From Clostridia bacterium (GTDB taxonomy: Bacteria; Bacillota; Clostridia; UMGS1883): DNA of 64,000 nucleotides. Below the pieces are notes generated by a model. The model searched no databases. It was not told the origin of the DNA and saw only the letters and a list, made by a program, of their open reading frames with translations. Position numbers and translations under genes: made by a program. Every line of letters starts with the position of its first letter. The first letter of the stretch is position 1. Positions 56,683-64,000 of this stretch are shown piece by piece. The stretch is taken from assembly GCA_017472685.1 (NCBI GenBank), contig JAFUOO010000009.1, positions 53,260 through 117,259 of the forward strand, written 5' to 3'.

Positions 56683-57822
56683 ATGAAAAAGACATTAAGC
56701 TTAGTGCTTGTACTTGCTATGGCTCTCCTTGTTCTCGCAGGCTGCGGCGGCAACGGCGAAACAGGTAGCGTAGACGGATACACAGCAAACAACACAGAGT
56801 ACTTCATCGGTGGTACAGGTCCCCTCACAGGTGACGCTTCTTCTTACGGTATTTCCGTGCAGAACGGTGCAAACATTGCGATTGAAGAAATCAACGCAGC
56901 AGGCGGTCTTAACGGTGTGAACTTCAAGTTCGACATTAAGGACGACCAGGCAGCAGCTGACAAGGCTTCTACAGCATATGACCAGCTCTTCGAAGCAGGC
57001 ATGCAGATTGCTATCGGTTCCGTAACATCCGGCTCCTGCGAAGCTTTCGCTACAAAGGCAGCAAGCGACAGCCTTTTCTTCATGACACCTTCTGCATCTG
57101 CAGAAATCTGCATTCAGGCTCCCAACGCTTTCCGCGTATGCTTCGGTGACCCCGACCAGGGCGTTCTTGCAGCTCAGGAGCTTGTAGCTAACTATGAAAC
57201 AATCGGTGCTATCTACGACGAAAGTGATACATATTCCACAGGTATCTACGAAGCTTTCGAAGCAGAAATGGCTAACCTTGGTAAGGAATACACAGTAAAG
57301 ACATTCAACGCTGAAAACAACAAGGACTTCTCCACACAGGTTGAAGCTCTTAAGGATTGCGACGTTATCTTCCTTCCCATCTACTACACAGAAGCAGGTC
57401 TTATTGCTAAGGCTGTTGTAGCTAAGGGCAGCGATGCTGTTCTCTTCGGTTGTGACGGTCTTGACGGTGTTGCAGGTCAGATTGACGAAACTGTTACAAA
57501 CCAGATTAAGTACATCACTCCCTTCGACGTAAACAGCACAGATGCTACAGTTTCCGCTTTCGTTACAGCTTATGAAACAAAGTATGGCTCCAAGCCCGAC
57601 CAGTTCGCAGCTGACGGCTACGATGCAGTAATGGCTATCTACGAAGCTATGAAGGCAGCAGGCGTTAACGATGTTACAATTGCTCCCGATGCTCTTTGCG
57701 AAGCTGTTACAGCAGCTATCACAGCTGAAGGCTTCTCCTACACAGGTGCTACAGGTACAATGAGCTGGGATGCTTCCGGTGCAGCTACAAAGGTGCCCGT
57801 AATCATCGAACTCAACAAGTAA
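56683..57822 (+). CDS. livJ: Branched-chain amino-acid ABC transporter substrate-binding lipoprotein
   Basis: 379 aa from ATG 56683 (AGGAGG). Lipoprotein signal peptide with lipobox LVLAGCGG. The periplasmic-binding type I fold is evident: FIGGTGPLTGDASSYG, GANIAIEEINAAGG, GSVTSGSCEAFA, DQFAADGYDAVMAIYEAMKAAG. Captures Leu/Ile/Val-type ligands at the cell surface. Codons are highly optimised. Separated from the permease genes by a stem-loop. Confidence 0.95.
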   Translation: MKKTLSLVLVLAMALLVLAGCGGNGETGSVDGYTANNTEYFIGGTGPLTGDASSYGISVQNGANIAIEEINAAGGLNGVNFKFDIKDDQAAADKASTAYDQLFEAGMQIAIGSVTSGSCEAFATKAASDSLFFMTPSASAEICIQAPNAFRVCFGDPDQGVLAAQELVANYETIGAIYDESDTYSTGIYEAFEAEMANLGKEYTVKTFNAENNKDFSTQVEALKDCDVIFLPIYYTEAGLIAKAVVAKGSDAVLFGCDGLDGVAGQIDETVTNQIKYITPFDVNSTDATVSAFVTAYETKYGSKPDQFAADGYDAVMAIYEAMKAAGVNDVTIAPDALCEAVTAAITAEGFSYTGATGTMSWDASGAATKVPVIIELNK

Positions 57823-57845
57823 TTCAGACAACCTGAACTCGGTTT

Positions 57846-57872
57846 GGTTGGACATGGACAACATGTCCAACC
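57846..57872 (+). terminator. Attenuator-like stem-loop between livJ and livH
   Basis: GGTTGGACATG/CATGTCCAACC, 11 perfect pairs, loop GACAA, followed by ATTCTTTGG. Partial termination would give more binding protein than permease. Confidence 0.75.
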
Positions 57873-57961
57873 ATTCTTTGGTTTATAGAAGCACGGTTTC
57901 TATGAAGCAAAGAGTGGTTGGGCGGGGCTTAACCACAATAAATTAAAGGAGCAACATTATT

Positions 57962-58828
57962 ATGATTACATTAATAGACGGACTCAGTCTGGGCAGTATT
58001 TATGCCCTCATTGCACTCGGCTACACAATGGTGTACGGTATTGCAAAAATGCTGAACTTCGCTCACGGTGACATTATCATGGTTGGCGCATATGCAATCA
58101 TGGTTACACTTGCAGCGACGGTTTCTCCCATTGCAGCCATAGTTGCAGCGATTGTTATCTGTACAATTCTGGGTATTCTGGTTGAAAAGCTTGCGTATAA
58201 ACCCTTGCGTGGCGCTTCGCCCCTTGCAGTTCTTATCACTGCTATCGGCGTGAGCTACTTTTTGCAGGGCTTGGCACAGCTTGTGTTCGGCTCTCAGCCC
58301 AAGCCTGTAGGCAGTGCATGGAAGCTGCCCGCAATAGAGGCAATCAACAGCCTCGGCATCACAACTGCTGCAGCTGTTACACTTGTATGCGGTATCATCA
58401 TTATGATTGCGCTTACACTTTTCATCAATTGCACAAGAACAGGTAGCGCGATGCTTGCTGTAAGTGAAGACAGAGGTGCGGCAATACTGATGGGTGTTAA
58501 CGTTAACAAGATTATCTCCATTACCTTCGCTATTGGCTCAGCTCTTGCGGCTTTTGCAGGTATGTTCTATCTTTTCCAGATTCCCAACACTGAGCCCACC
58601 TTGGGTGCTATGCCCGGTATCACAGCCTTCACGGCAGCGGTTATCGGCGGTATAGGCTCTATCCCCGGTGCTATGGTAGGCGGTGTGCTCTTAGGCGTTA
58701 TTGAAAAATTCTGCCTTGCATCACCTTTGGCACCTTATACAGTTGCTATCAAGTTCAGTTTGCTTATTTTAATTCTGCTCGTTAAGCCTACAGGTCTTTT
58801 GGGCAAGGTTGTAAGAGAGAAGGTGTGA
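57962..58828 (+). CDS. livH: Branched-chain amino-acid ABC transporter permease LivH
   Basis: 288 aa, about eight membrane helices. LIDGLSLGSIYALIALGYTMVYGIAKMLNFAHGDIIMVGAY is the classic LivH N-terminus and GGIGSIPGAMVGGVLLGVIE the C-terminal loop that contacts the ATPases. Confidence 0.95.
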   Translation: MITLIDGLSLGSIYALIALGYTMVYGIAKMLNFAHGDIIMVGAYAIMVTLAATVSPIAAIVAAIVICTILGILVEKLAYKPLRGASPLAVLITAIGVSYFLQGLAQLVFGSQPKPVGSAWKLPAIEAINSLGITTAAAVTLVCGIIIMIALTLFINCTRTGSAMLAVSEDRGAAILMGVNVNKIISITFAIGSALAAFAGMFYLFQIPNTEPTLGAMPGITAFTAAVIGGIGSIPGAMVGGVLLGVIEKFCLASPLAPYTVAIKFSLLILILLVKPTGLLGKVVREKV

Positions 58829-58831
58829 TAA

Positions 58832-60004
58832 ATGGGAAAAATTAATATAAAAATTAAACCCAAGCACCTTGTAAATTACTCTATTGTGCTTGTAATGCTC
58901 CTTATCGGCGTTGTTATGCTGGAAACAGGCAATCTTCGTCCGTCCATTGCACAGCTCTTCACACAGATAGGCTACAGCATCATTCTGGCAGTTTCACTTA
59001 ACTTTGTTGTTGGCTTTCTGGGCGAGTTGAGCCTTGGTCATGCCGGTTTCATGTGCGTTGGCGCATACATAGGCGGCTTAAGCGCTGTTATGCTCAAGCA
59101 GGCTCTCGGTGCATCTGCAAAGCTGCCCGTGCTTGTTATCGCAATGCTCATAGGCGGCTTGAGTGCGGCAGTGTTCGGCTTTGTTATCGGTCTTCCGTCA
59201 CTTCGTCTTAAAGGCGACTATCTTGCAATTGTTACCTTAGCATTTGGTGAAATCGTGCGTAACGTTTTCATGAATCAGAAAATTTTCGGCGGTGCAAGAG
59301 GTCTTACAACAGGCTCTCTTACATACGACACAAGAAGAGCACCCACGCTTTTCATTGTTACGTTTATCGTAGCACTTGTTATGCTTATTATCATTCAGAA
59401 TATTGTCCGCAGTAAGCACGGCAGAGCCATAACAGCTATCCGTGACAACGAAATTGCGGCAAAGGCAATGGGTATCAACGTAACCTTTTACAAGCTTTTT
59501 GTATTTATCGTTGCGGCGTTCTTCGCAGGCTGTGCAGGCGTTATCTACGCTCACACAACAACACCTGTTTTGTACACATTCTTCTCCTACAACTATTCTA
59601 TCGAAATTCTTGTAATGGTTGTATTGGGTGGCATGGGCTCAATTACGGGCTCAATATTCTCGGCAATGTTCATAACTATTGTAAACTTCATGCTTCAAAG
59701 TCAGCTTTCGGGCGACCTTGCTTCTCTCCGCAACCTCATTTATGCGGTAATCCTTATCGTTGTGGTTGTGTTCAGCAATGCGCCTGCTCTCAAGAGCTTC
59801 AGAGAAAAGTATTCCTTGGGCGCACTTTTCGCAAAGCTGTTCCGCGGAAAGCTTTCTGACCCCGCAAAGAGAAAAGACGACGAAGCTAAGTGGGACAGAG
59901 TGCCTACTAAGATTAAGATGGACGCACTCCTTTCAACAGACTTGAATGTTGACTATACTCCCGCTCGTCCTGAGGACTTAAACGGCGGAAAGGAGGGCAA
60001 ATAA
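58832..60004 (+). CDS. livM: Branched-chain amino-acid ABC transporter permease LivM
   Basis: 390 aa, longer than usual because of a 60-residue charged C-terminal extension after the last helix (LRGKLSDPAKRKDDEAKWDR..). Core features: SLNFVVGFLGELSLGHAGFMCVGAY, LPSLRLKGDYLAIVTLAFGEIVRN and GGMGSITGSIFSA. Forms the membrane channel with LivH. Confidence 0.95.
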   Translation: MGKINIKIKPKHLVNYSIVLVMLLIGVVMLETGNLRPSIAQLFTQIGYSIILAVSLNFVVGFLGELSLGHAGFMCVGAYIGGLSAVMLKQALGASAKLPVLVIAMLIGGLSAAVFGFVIGLPSLRLKGDYLAIVTLAFGEIVRNVFMNQKIFGGARGLTTGSLTYDTRRAPTLFIVTFIVALVMLIIIQNIVRSKHGRAITAIRDNEIAAKAMGINVTFYKLFVFIVAAFFAGCAGVIYAHTTTPVLYTFFSYNYSIEILVMVVLGGMGSITGSIFSAMFITIVNFMLQSQLSGDLASLRNLIYAVILIVVVVFSNAPALKSFREKYSLGALFAKLFRGKLSDPAKRKDDEAKWDRVPTKIKMDALLSTDLNVDYTPARPEDLNGGKEGK

Positions 60005-60005
60005 G

Positions 60006-60776
60006 ATGAGCGACATCATGCTTAAAACCGAAAACCTGGGTATTACATTCGGTGGCTTAAAGGCTGCACAGGATGTTAATATCGAAATCAAAAAGAAACA
60101 GCTTTACGGTCTTATCGGCCCTAACGGTGCAGGTAAAACAACAATATTCAACCTTCTTACAGGTGTTTATAAGCCTACTGCAGGTAAGTTCTATCTCGAT
60201 GGGGAAGAGCTTACTGGCAAAAACCAGGAAGCCATCAACCGCAAGGGCATTGCAAGAACATTCCAGAACATCCGTCTTTTCAACAATATGACTGTTGTGA
60301 GAAATGTTATGGTTGGTCTTCATAACAATCCCGAATTCAAGTGCAACCCCTTTGTGAGCGCTTTCAGATTGCCTCGTCACTTCAAGGTTGAAAAGGCAAT
60401 GCGTGAAAGAGCAAAGGAGCTCCTTCGTATTTTCGGTCTTGAAGACGAAAGAAACTCTCTTGCCTGCAACCTTCCCTACGGTAAGCAGAGAAAGCTTGAA
60501 ATTGCGAGAGCTCTCGCCACCAACCCCAAGCTTTTGCTCCTCGATGAGCCTGCAGCAGGTATGAATCCTCAGGAAACAGAGGAACTAATGGACACCATCC
60601 GTTTTATCAATAAAGAATTTGACCTTACAATACTTCTTATTGAACACGATATGAAGCTTGTAGGCGGCATATGTGAAGAGCTTACCGTGCTTAACTTCGG
60701 TAAGGTGCTTGCAGAAGGCGAAACAAAAGAAGTTCTTAATAACCCTGAGGTTATCAAGGCGTATATCGGCGATTAA
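60006..60776 (+). CDS. livG: Branched-chain amino-acid ABC transporter ATPase LivG
   Basis: 256 aa. Walker A GPNGAGKTT, long LivG insert (VGLHNNPEFKCNPFVSAFRLPRHFKVEKAMRERAKELL), signature LPYGKQRKLEIARAL (a variant of LSGGQ), Walker B LLLLDEPAAGMNPQE, His switch LIEHDM. Drives transport with LivF. Confidence 0.95.
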   Translation: MSDIMLKTENLGITFGGLKAAQDVNIEIKKKQLYGLIGPNGAGKTTIFNLLTGVYKPTAGKFYLDGEELTGKNQEAINRKGIARTFQNIRLFNNMTVVRNVMVGLHNNPEFKCNPFVSAFRLPRHFKVEKAMRERAKELLRIFGLEDERNSLACNLPYGKQRKLEIARALATNPKLLLLDEPAAGMNPQETEELMDTIRFINKEFDLTILLIEHDMKLVGGICEELTVLNFGKVLAEGETKEVLNNPEVIKAYIGD

Positions 60777-60789
60777 GGAGGGATTTGTT

Positions 60790-61500
60790 ATGGCAATGTT
60801 AGAAGTAAAAAATATTGAAGTTTGCTATGGCATGATTCGTGCCATCAAAGACATATCCTTTGAAATCAACAAGGGCGAAATTGTTGCCCTTATCGGTGCC
60901 AACGGCGCAGGTAAGACAACCACTCTCCACACAGTTTCAGGTCTTTTGAAGCCTACAGCAGGTCAGGTTTTGTTCGACGGTAAGGATATTTCAAAAATCC
61001 CCGCACACAGGATTGTTACTATGGGTATGGCACATGTGCCTGAGGGCAGACGCGTTTTCCAGCAGCTCAGCGTGCTTGACAACCTTAAGCTCGGCGCATA
61101 CACAAGAACTGACAAAAAAGAAATTGCGGAAAATCTTAAAAAGGTTTACGACCATTTCCCCCGCCTTGCAGAAAGAAAACATCAGATTGCAGGTACACTT
61201 TCCGGCGGCGAACAGCAGATGCTTGCTATGGGTCGTGCCCTCATGAGTAACCCCGATATCATCCTCATGGATGAGCCCAGTATGGGTCTTTCGCCCCTCC
61301 TGGTTAAAGAAATCTTCGCAATTATTGAAGAGCTTCATAAGTCGGGCGCAACAATCCTTTTGGTTGAGCAGAATGCAAAAATGGCACTCAGTGTTGCAGA
61401 CAGAGCGTATGTTCTTGAAACAGGCTCTATTGCAATGAGCGGCGATGCAAAGGAAATGCTCAATAACGACGATATCAAAAAAGCATATTTAGGACAATAA
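60790..61500 (+). CDS. livF: Branched-chain amino-acid ABC transporter ATPase LivF
   Basis: 236 aa from ATG 60790 (AAGGAGGGA). Walker A GANGAGKTTT, LSGGEQQMLAMGRALM signature, Walker B IILMDEPSMGLSPLL, switch VEQNAK. Last gene of the liv operon. Confidence 0.95.
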   Translation: MAMLEVKNIEVCYGMIRAIKDISFEINKGEIVALIGANGAGKTTTLHTVSGLLKPTAGQVLFDGKDISKIPAHRIVTMGMAHVPEGRRVFQQLSVLDNLKLGAYTRTDKKEIAENLKKVYDHFPRLAERKHQIAGTLSGGEQQMLAMGRALMSNPDIILMDEPSMGLSPLLVKEIFAIIEELHKSGATILLVEQNAKMALSVADRAYVLETGSIAMSGDAKEMLNNDDIKKAYLGQ

Positions 61501-61504
61501 AACT

Positions 61505-61539
61505 AAAAAAGCGCAGGAGAATTTCTCCTGCGCTTTTTT
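61505..61539 (+). terminator. Terminator of the liv operon
   Basis: 16-bp stem AAAAAAGCGCAGGAGA/TCTCCTGCGCTTTTTT with a three-base loop, T-run included; works in both directions. Confidence 0.92.
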
Positions 61540-61579
61540 GATGTCTTGGGGATAGAAGGATTGTTAGCGTTTCTCCCGA

Positions 61580-61614
61580 ATAAATAAAAACGCCGTAGGA
61601 ATAAATCCTACGGC
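61580..61614 (-). terminator. Terminator of the tRNA-Pro gene
   Basis: Minus-strand stem GCCGTAGGA/TCCTACGGC with loop TTTAT, followed by GTTTTTATTTATT. Directly adjoins the CCA end of the tRNA. Confidence 0.88.
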
Positions 61615-61691
61615 TGGTCTGAGTGGGGAGACTCGAACTCCCGGCCTCTTGAACCCCATTCAAGCACGCTACCAATCTGCGCTACACCCAG
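61615..61691 (-). tRNA. tRNA-Pro (anticodon GGG)
   Basis: 77 nt with encoded CCA. Acceptor CTGGGTG pairs with CACTCAG, discriminator A. D-arm with ATTGGT, anticodon stem CTTGA/TCAAG enclosing loop ATGGGGT (anticodon GGG, reads CCC/CCU), and T-arm CGGGAG-TTCGAGT-CTCCC. Opposite in direction to its neighbours. Confidence 0.93.
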
Positions 61692-61819
61692 ATATTAAGT
61701 TGTTGCCTTTCAGCTACCTTATGAATTATAATGGATAAAATTTGATTTGTCAATAGTAAAATTCAAAAAAATAAATAAATTTTGTCTTATTGAATTATTA
61801 TCCATAATTCAATACTCTT

Positions 61820-61848
61820 TTGACTTTTAATGTTGTCTATGTTATACT
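61820..61848 (+). promoter_or_regulatory. Sigma-A promoter of the symporter gene
   Basis: TTGACT, 17-bp spacer, TATACT, about 40 nt before the ATG. Confidence 0.8.
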
Positions 61849-61888
61849 TACATTATAAGAAAAAACTAAATATAAAGGAGTGTGTCAA

Positions 61889-63430
61889 ATGCAAGGTATT
61901 TTTGAAGCGATTAACAGCATATTTTCGTTCATAGGTCCCGTGTCGGACTTTTTGTGGGATTTTCCCACAAACTTTGAGTGGTATGCAAACATTCCCGTAT
62001 TGGGTAGCTTTTCATTGGCAATAATTCTCCTTTTGGGCTCGGGTTTGTTCTTTTCGTTCAGGCTCGGATTTATACAGGTTACGCATTTTAAGCGTGGCGT
62101 TAAAATAATGGCACAAAAACGTGCCGTTAAAACAGGTGTTTCACCTTTGGCGGCATTCATGCTGTCGTCGGCTATGCGCGTTGGTCCGGGTAATATTATC
62201 GGTGTTACGGGTGCCATTGCAGTTGGCGGCCCCGGTGCTGTTTTCTGGATGTGGGTTTCAGCTTTCTTTGGCATGGCAGTTGCCTACATGGAAGGCGTTC
62301 TTGCACAGATTTTTAAAGAACAAAAGGACGACGAATTTGTTGGCGGCTTGCCCTTCTATGGTAGAAAGCTTTTAGGCAACAAGGTTTGGGTAGGCGTGTT
62401 TTTATCTGTTCTCTACATATTGTATGCGCTGTGCTGCTTGCCCGCACAAGGCTTTAACGTTGTGTCCTCTGTGGGCAGAATGGCAGAGATTGTAACAGGT
62501 GCAGCCATTGCGAGCGACTCTCTTTTCTATTATATAATAGGCGCACTAATTGTGGCGGGAACAGGGCTCATAGCTTTTGGCGGCATCAAAAAGGTAACCA
62601 AGTGGACCGATAAGATGGTACCTGTTATGGCAGTTCTGTATATCGTCACCGTTCTGGTGCTTATAGCTCTTAACCTTGGCGCAGTTCCCTATTTCTTTAC
62701 AGCAGTATTCAAGGGGGCATTTCAGCCCGAAGCAATATTTGGCGGATTGTTCGGCACTGTGCTTGCCCAGGGAGTCAAGCGCGGTCTTATGAGCAACGAA
62801 GCGGGTCAGGGCACAATCACAATGAGTGCAGCTGCCTCGGACGCGGAGCATCCCTGTGAGCAGGGCATATTAGCTTCTATAGGTGTATTTCTGGATACTA
62901 TTATCATATGTACGCTTTCAGGCTTTGTGGTTGTAATGGCACACTGCTGGGACAAAGCCGATGCGGTAGCATGGGCGGCCATGGACAAGCTTCCCAAGTT
63001 TACCGCATCTATTGCAGAGCTTACCCCCGGAACTGCAATGAATGCCGTTGTAACATTCCTCGTTACATTGTGCTTTGCGCTTTTTGCGTACACCACACTT
63101 TTAGGCATGATAAGCTTTTCCGAAATTGCCGCAAATCGTATCCGTAAGGATAAGGGCTTTATAACTGTAGTGCGAAGCATCAGCTTGTTTGTTGCTGCAT
63201 TTGGTATTCTTTGTAATATTGCAGGGCTCAATCTCGATAACCTTTGGGCATTCTCCGATTTGGGCAACATTCTTATTGCATATGTGAATATTCCCATTGT
63301 ATTTATAGGCGCAAGGTATGTGTTCCGCGCCACAAAGCATTATAAGAAAAACGATAATACGCCGTTTACGTCAGAAACTATAGGGCGGGACGACTGTACC
63401 TTCTGGGACGAAAGGTCAAAGGAACAATGA
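61889..63430 (+). CDS. Alanine/glycine:cation symporter family protein
   Basis: 513 aa from ATG 61889 (AAAGGAG eight nt upstream). AGCS-family marks: FFSFRLGFIQVTHFKRG, AAFMLSSAMRVGPGNIIGVTGAIAVGGPGAVFWMWVSAFFGMA, and SNEAGQGTITMSAAAS. About ten membrane helices. Na+ or H+ driven uptake of Ala/Gly-type amino acids. Confidence 0.93.
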   Translation: MQGIFEAINSIFSFIGPVSDFLWDFPTNFEWYANIPVLGSFSLAIILLLGSGLFFSFRLGFIQVTHFKRGVKIMAQKRAVKTGVSPLAAFMLSSAMRVGPGNIIGVTGAIAVGGPGAVFWMWVSAFFGMAVAYMEGVLAQIFKEQKDDEFVGGLPFYGRKLLGNKVWVGVFLSVLYILYALCCLPAQGFNVVSSVGRMAEIVTGAAIASDSLFYYIIGALIVAGTGLIAFGGIKKVTKWTDKMVPVMAVLYIVTVLVLIALNLGAVPYFFTAVFKGAFQPEAIFGGLFGTVLAQGVKRGLMSNEAGQGTITMSAAASDAEHPCEQGILASIGVFLDTIIICTLSGFVVVMAHCWDKADAVAWAAMDKLPKFTASIAELTPGTAMNAVVTFLVTLCFALFAYTTLLGMISFSEIAANRIRKDKGFITVVRSISLFVAAFGILCNIAGLNLDNLWAFSDLGNILIAYVNIPIVFIGARYVFRATKHYKKNDNTPFTSETIGRDDCTFWDERSKEQ

Positions 63431-63446
63431 TATATACAACCTGCAC

Positions 63447-63476
63447 AAAAACCGCCGGAATAATTCGGCGGTTTTT
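63447..63476 (+). terminator. Terminator after the symporter gene
   Basis: AAAAACCGCCG/CGGCGGTTTTT with loop GAATAATT-type spacer; T-run follows directly. Confidence 0.9.
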
Positions 63477-63951
63477 CACATATGCGTAGAAGGTAAAAAA
63501 AGGGAGAAAAAAGTTTAAAAAATGTGTTGACAATTTAGTTTTTAAATGGTATCATACAAAAGCTGTCTGAAAGAGACGGCAAAGAAAAAGGTATATAACA
63601 CACATTGAAAGAGCTTTTAATGAGCTGAAAAGCCTTAAAAAACTTTCCGAAAAATTGAAAAAAGTTCTTGACAAAGCAATGTGTTTTATATATAATAGAT
63701 TTTGCCTCGCGAAGAGAGGCGCGGATGTTTAGCAGAGCTTCCTTGGAAGAGCTGATAAATATAAAGTCAAGCCAGTTGGCTTGTGAACCTTGAAAATTAA
63801 ATAGCTAAGGGCTCAAATGTTATTTGAGTATAAACTTAAGGTTTTTTACAAACCAGACAAATTTAGTCAGTAAACGAACGTAAGTTCAAGTTTTAAAGAG
63901 CTAAATCAAAATTTCTAAGACTTTATAGTTCCTAAGGGAACTGAGATATTT
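63477..63951 (+). promoter_or_regulatory. rRNA operon leader with tandem promoters P1 and P2
   Basis: P1: TTGACA (63527-63532), 17 bp, TATCAT (63550-63555). P2: TTGACA (63668-63673), 17 bp, TATAAT (63691-63696), a perfect consensus. The 250-nt leader between P2 and 16S contains no ORF of note and presumably holds the processing stem and antitermination sites. Confidence 0.88.
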
Positions 63952-64000
63952 TTTTTAGAGAGTTTGATCCTGGCTCAGGACAAACGCTGGCGGCGTGCAT
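63952..64000 (+). rRNA. 16S ribosomal RNA, 5' end (continues beyond window)
   Basis: AGAGTTTGATCCTGGCTCAG begins at 63959, the universal 27F site (E. coli position 8), giving a 5' end near 63952. GGACAAACGCTGGCGGCGTGC that follows is typical of Clostridia. Confidence 0.95.

Noticed and set aside
56701..57870. 389-codon open frame on the minus strand opposite livJ
   Set aside because: Produced by the strong codon bias of livJ; no ribosome binding site, Cys/Val-rich nonsense composition, and livJ is clearly the real gene.

Overview
The window is chromosomal DNA from an anaerobic, spore-forming Firmicute of the class Clostridia. Evidence: a cotJA-cotJB-cotJC spore-coat operon, a Firmicute type VII secretion (T7SS/ESX) locus, strong AGGAGG ribosome binding sites, textbook sigma-A promoters (TTGACA-17-TATAAT), low-to-moderate GC, and a Clostridia-like 16S rRNA 5' end at the right edge. 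No species can be named from this alone.

Layout. (1) 1-12.7 kb, plus strand: a T7SS operon. It holds the EssC ATPase (5' end outside the window), a 269-aa possible EspG-like protein, an EsaB/YukD ubiquitin-like protein, three WXG100 proteins, a 455-aa candidate secreted substrate, a DUF4176-like protein, a PP2C phosphatase, two membrane Ser/Thr kinases and an exported stalk-domain protein. The kinases carry evenly spaced T-x-G/S-I/V/M-F motifs that look like phosphothreonine ligands for FHA domains, a plausible control link to EssC. (2) 13.33-51.10 kb: a complete siphovirus-type prophage of about 37.8 kb inserted in cotJC. Its large serine recombinase lies at the left end. Joining the two cotJC pieces across the attachment core restores an in-frame catalase-like coat protein of about 195 aa, so this looks like a sporulation intervening element of the skin/SPbeta type. 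(3) 51.1-55.6 kb: the rest of the cotJ operon, AlkD-like and FliB-like genes, a second stand-alone lysis cassette paralogous to the prophage's, and an XRE regulator with a palindromic operator and a small membrane protein. (4) 55.7-64 kb: lgt, the livJHMGF branched-chain amino-acid ABC transporter, tRNA-Pro(GGG), an alanine/glycine:cation symporter, and tandem rRNA promoters leading into 16S rRNA.

Prophage organisation: integrase; a small-RNA candidate; ImmA-type protease; two divergent ribbon-helix-helix regulators flanking four copies of a TTCACCAGTGGTGAA-type operator; small early genes, including an out-of-place second capsid-like protein; recombination and replication genes (Gp157-like, RecA-like ATPase, DUF669, helicase, primase/RepA-like ATPase, a structured possible origin, RusA); late regulators; terminase; portal; a minor capsid protein with a metallopeptidase tail; a tRNA-like RNA without an anticodon arm; scaffold; capsid; connectors; tail; a long tape measure; tail tip and fibre; holin; and a three-domain endolysin.

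Most notable: the cotJC-interrupting prophage; the small-RNA candidate with two complementary sites (about 18 and 25 nt); the armless tRNA-like element; the RHH-only lysogeny switch beside ImmA; the duplicated capsid-like gene; and the kinase phosphothreonine-motif arrays. All homology statements rest on motif recognition by eye; no database search was run.
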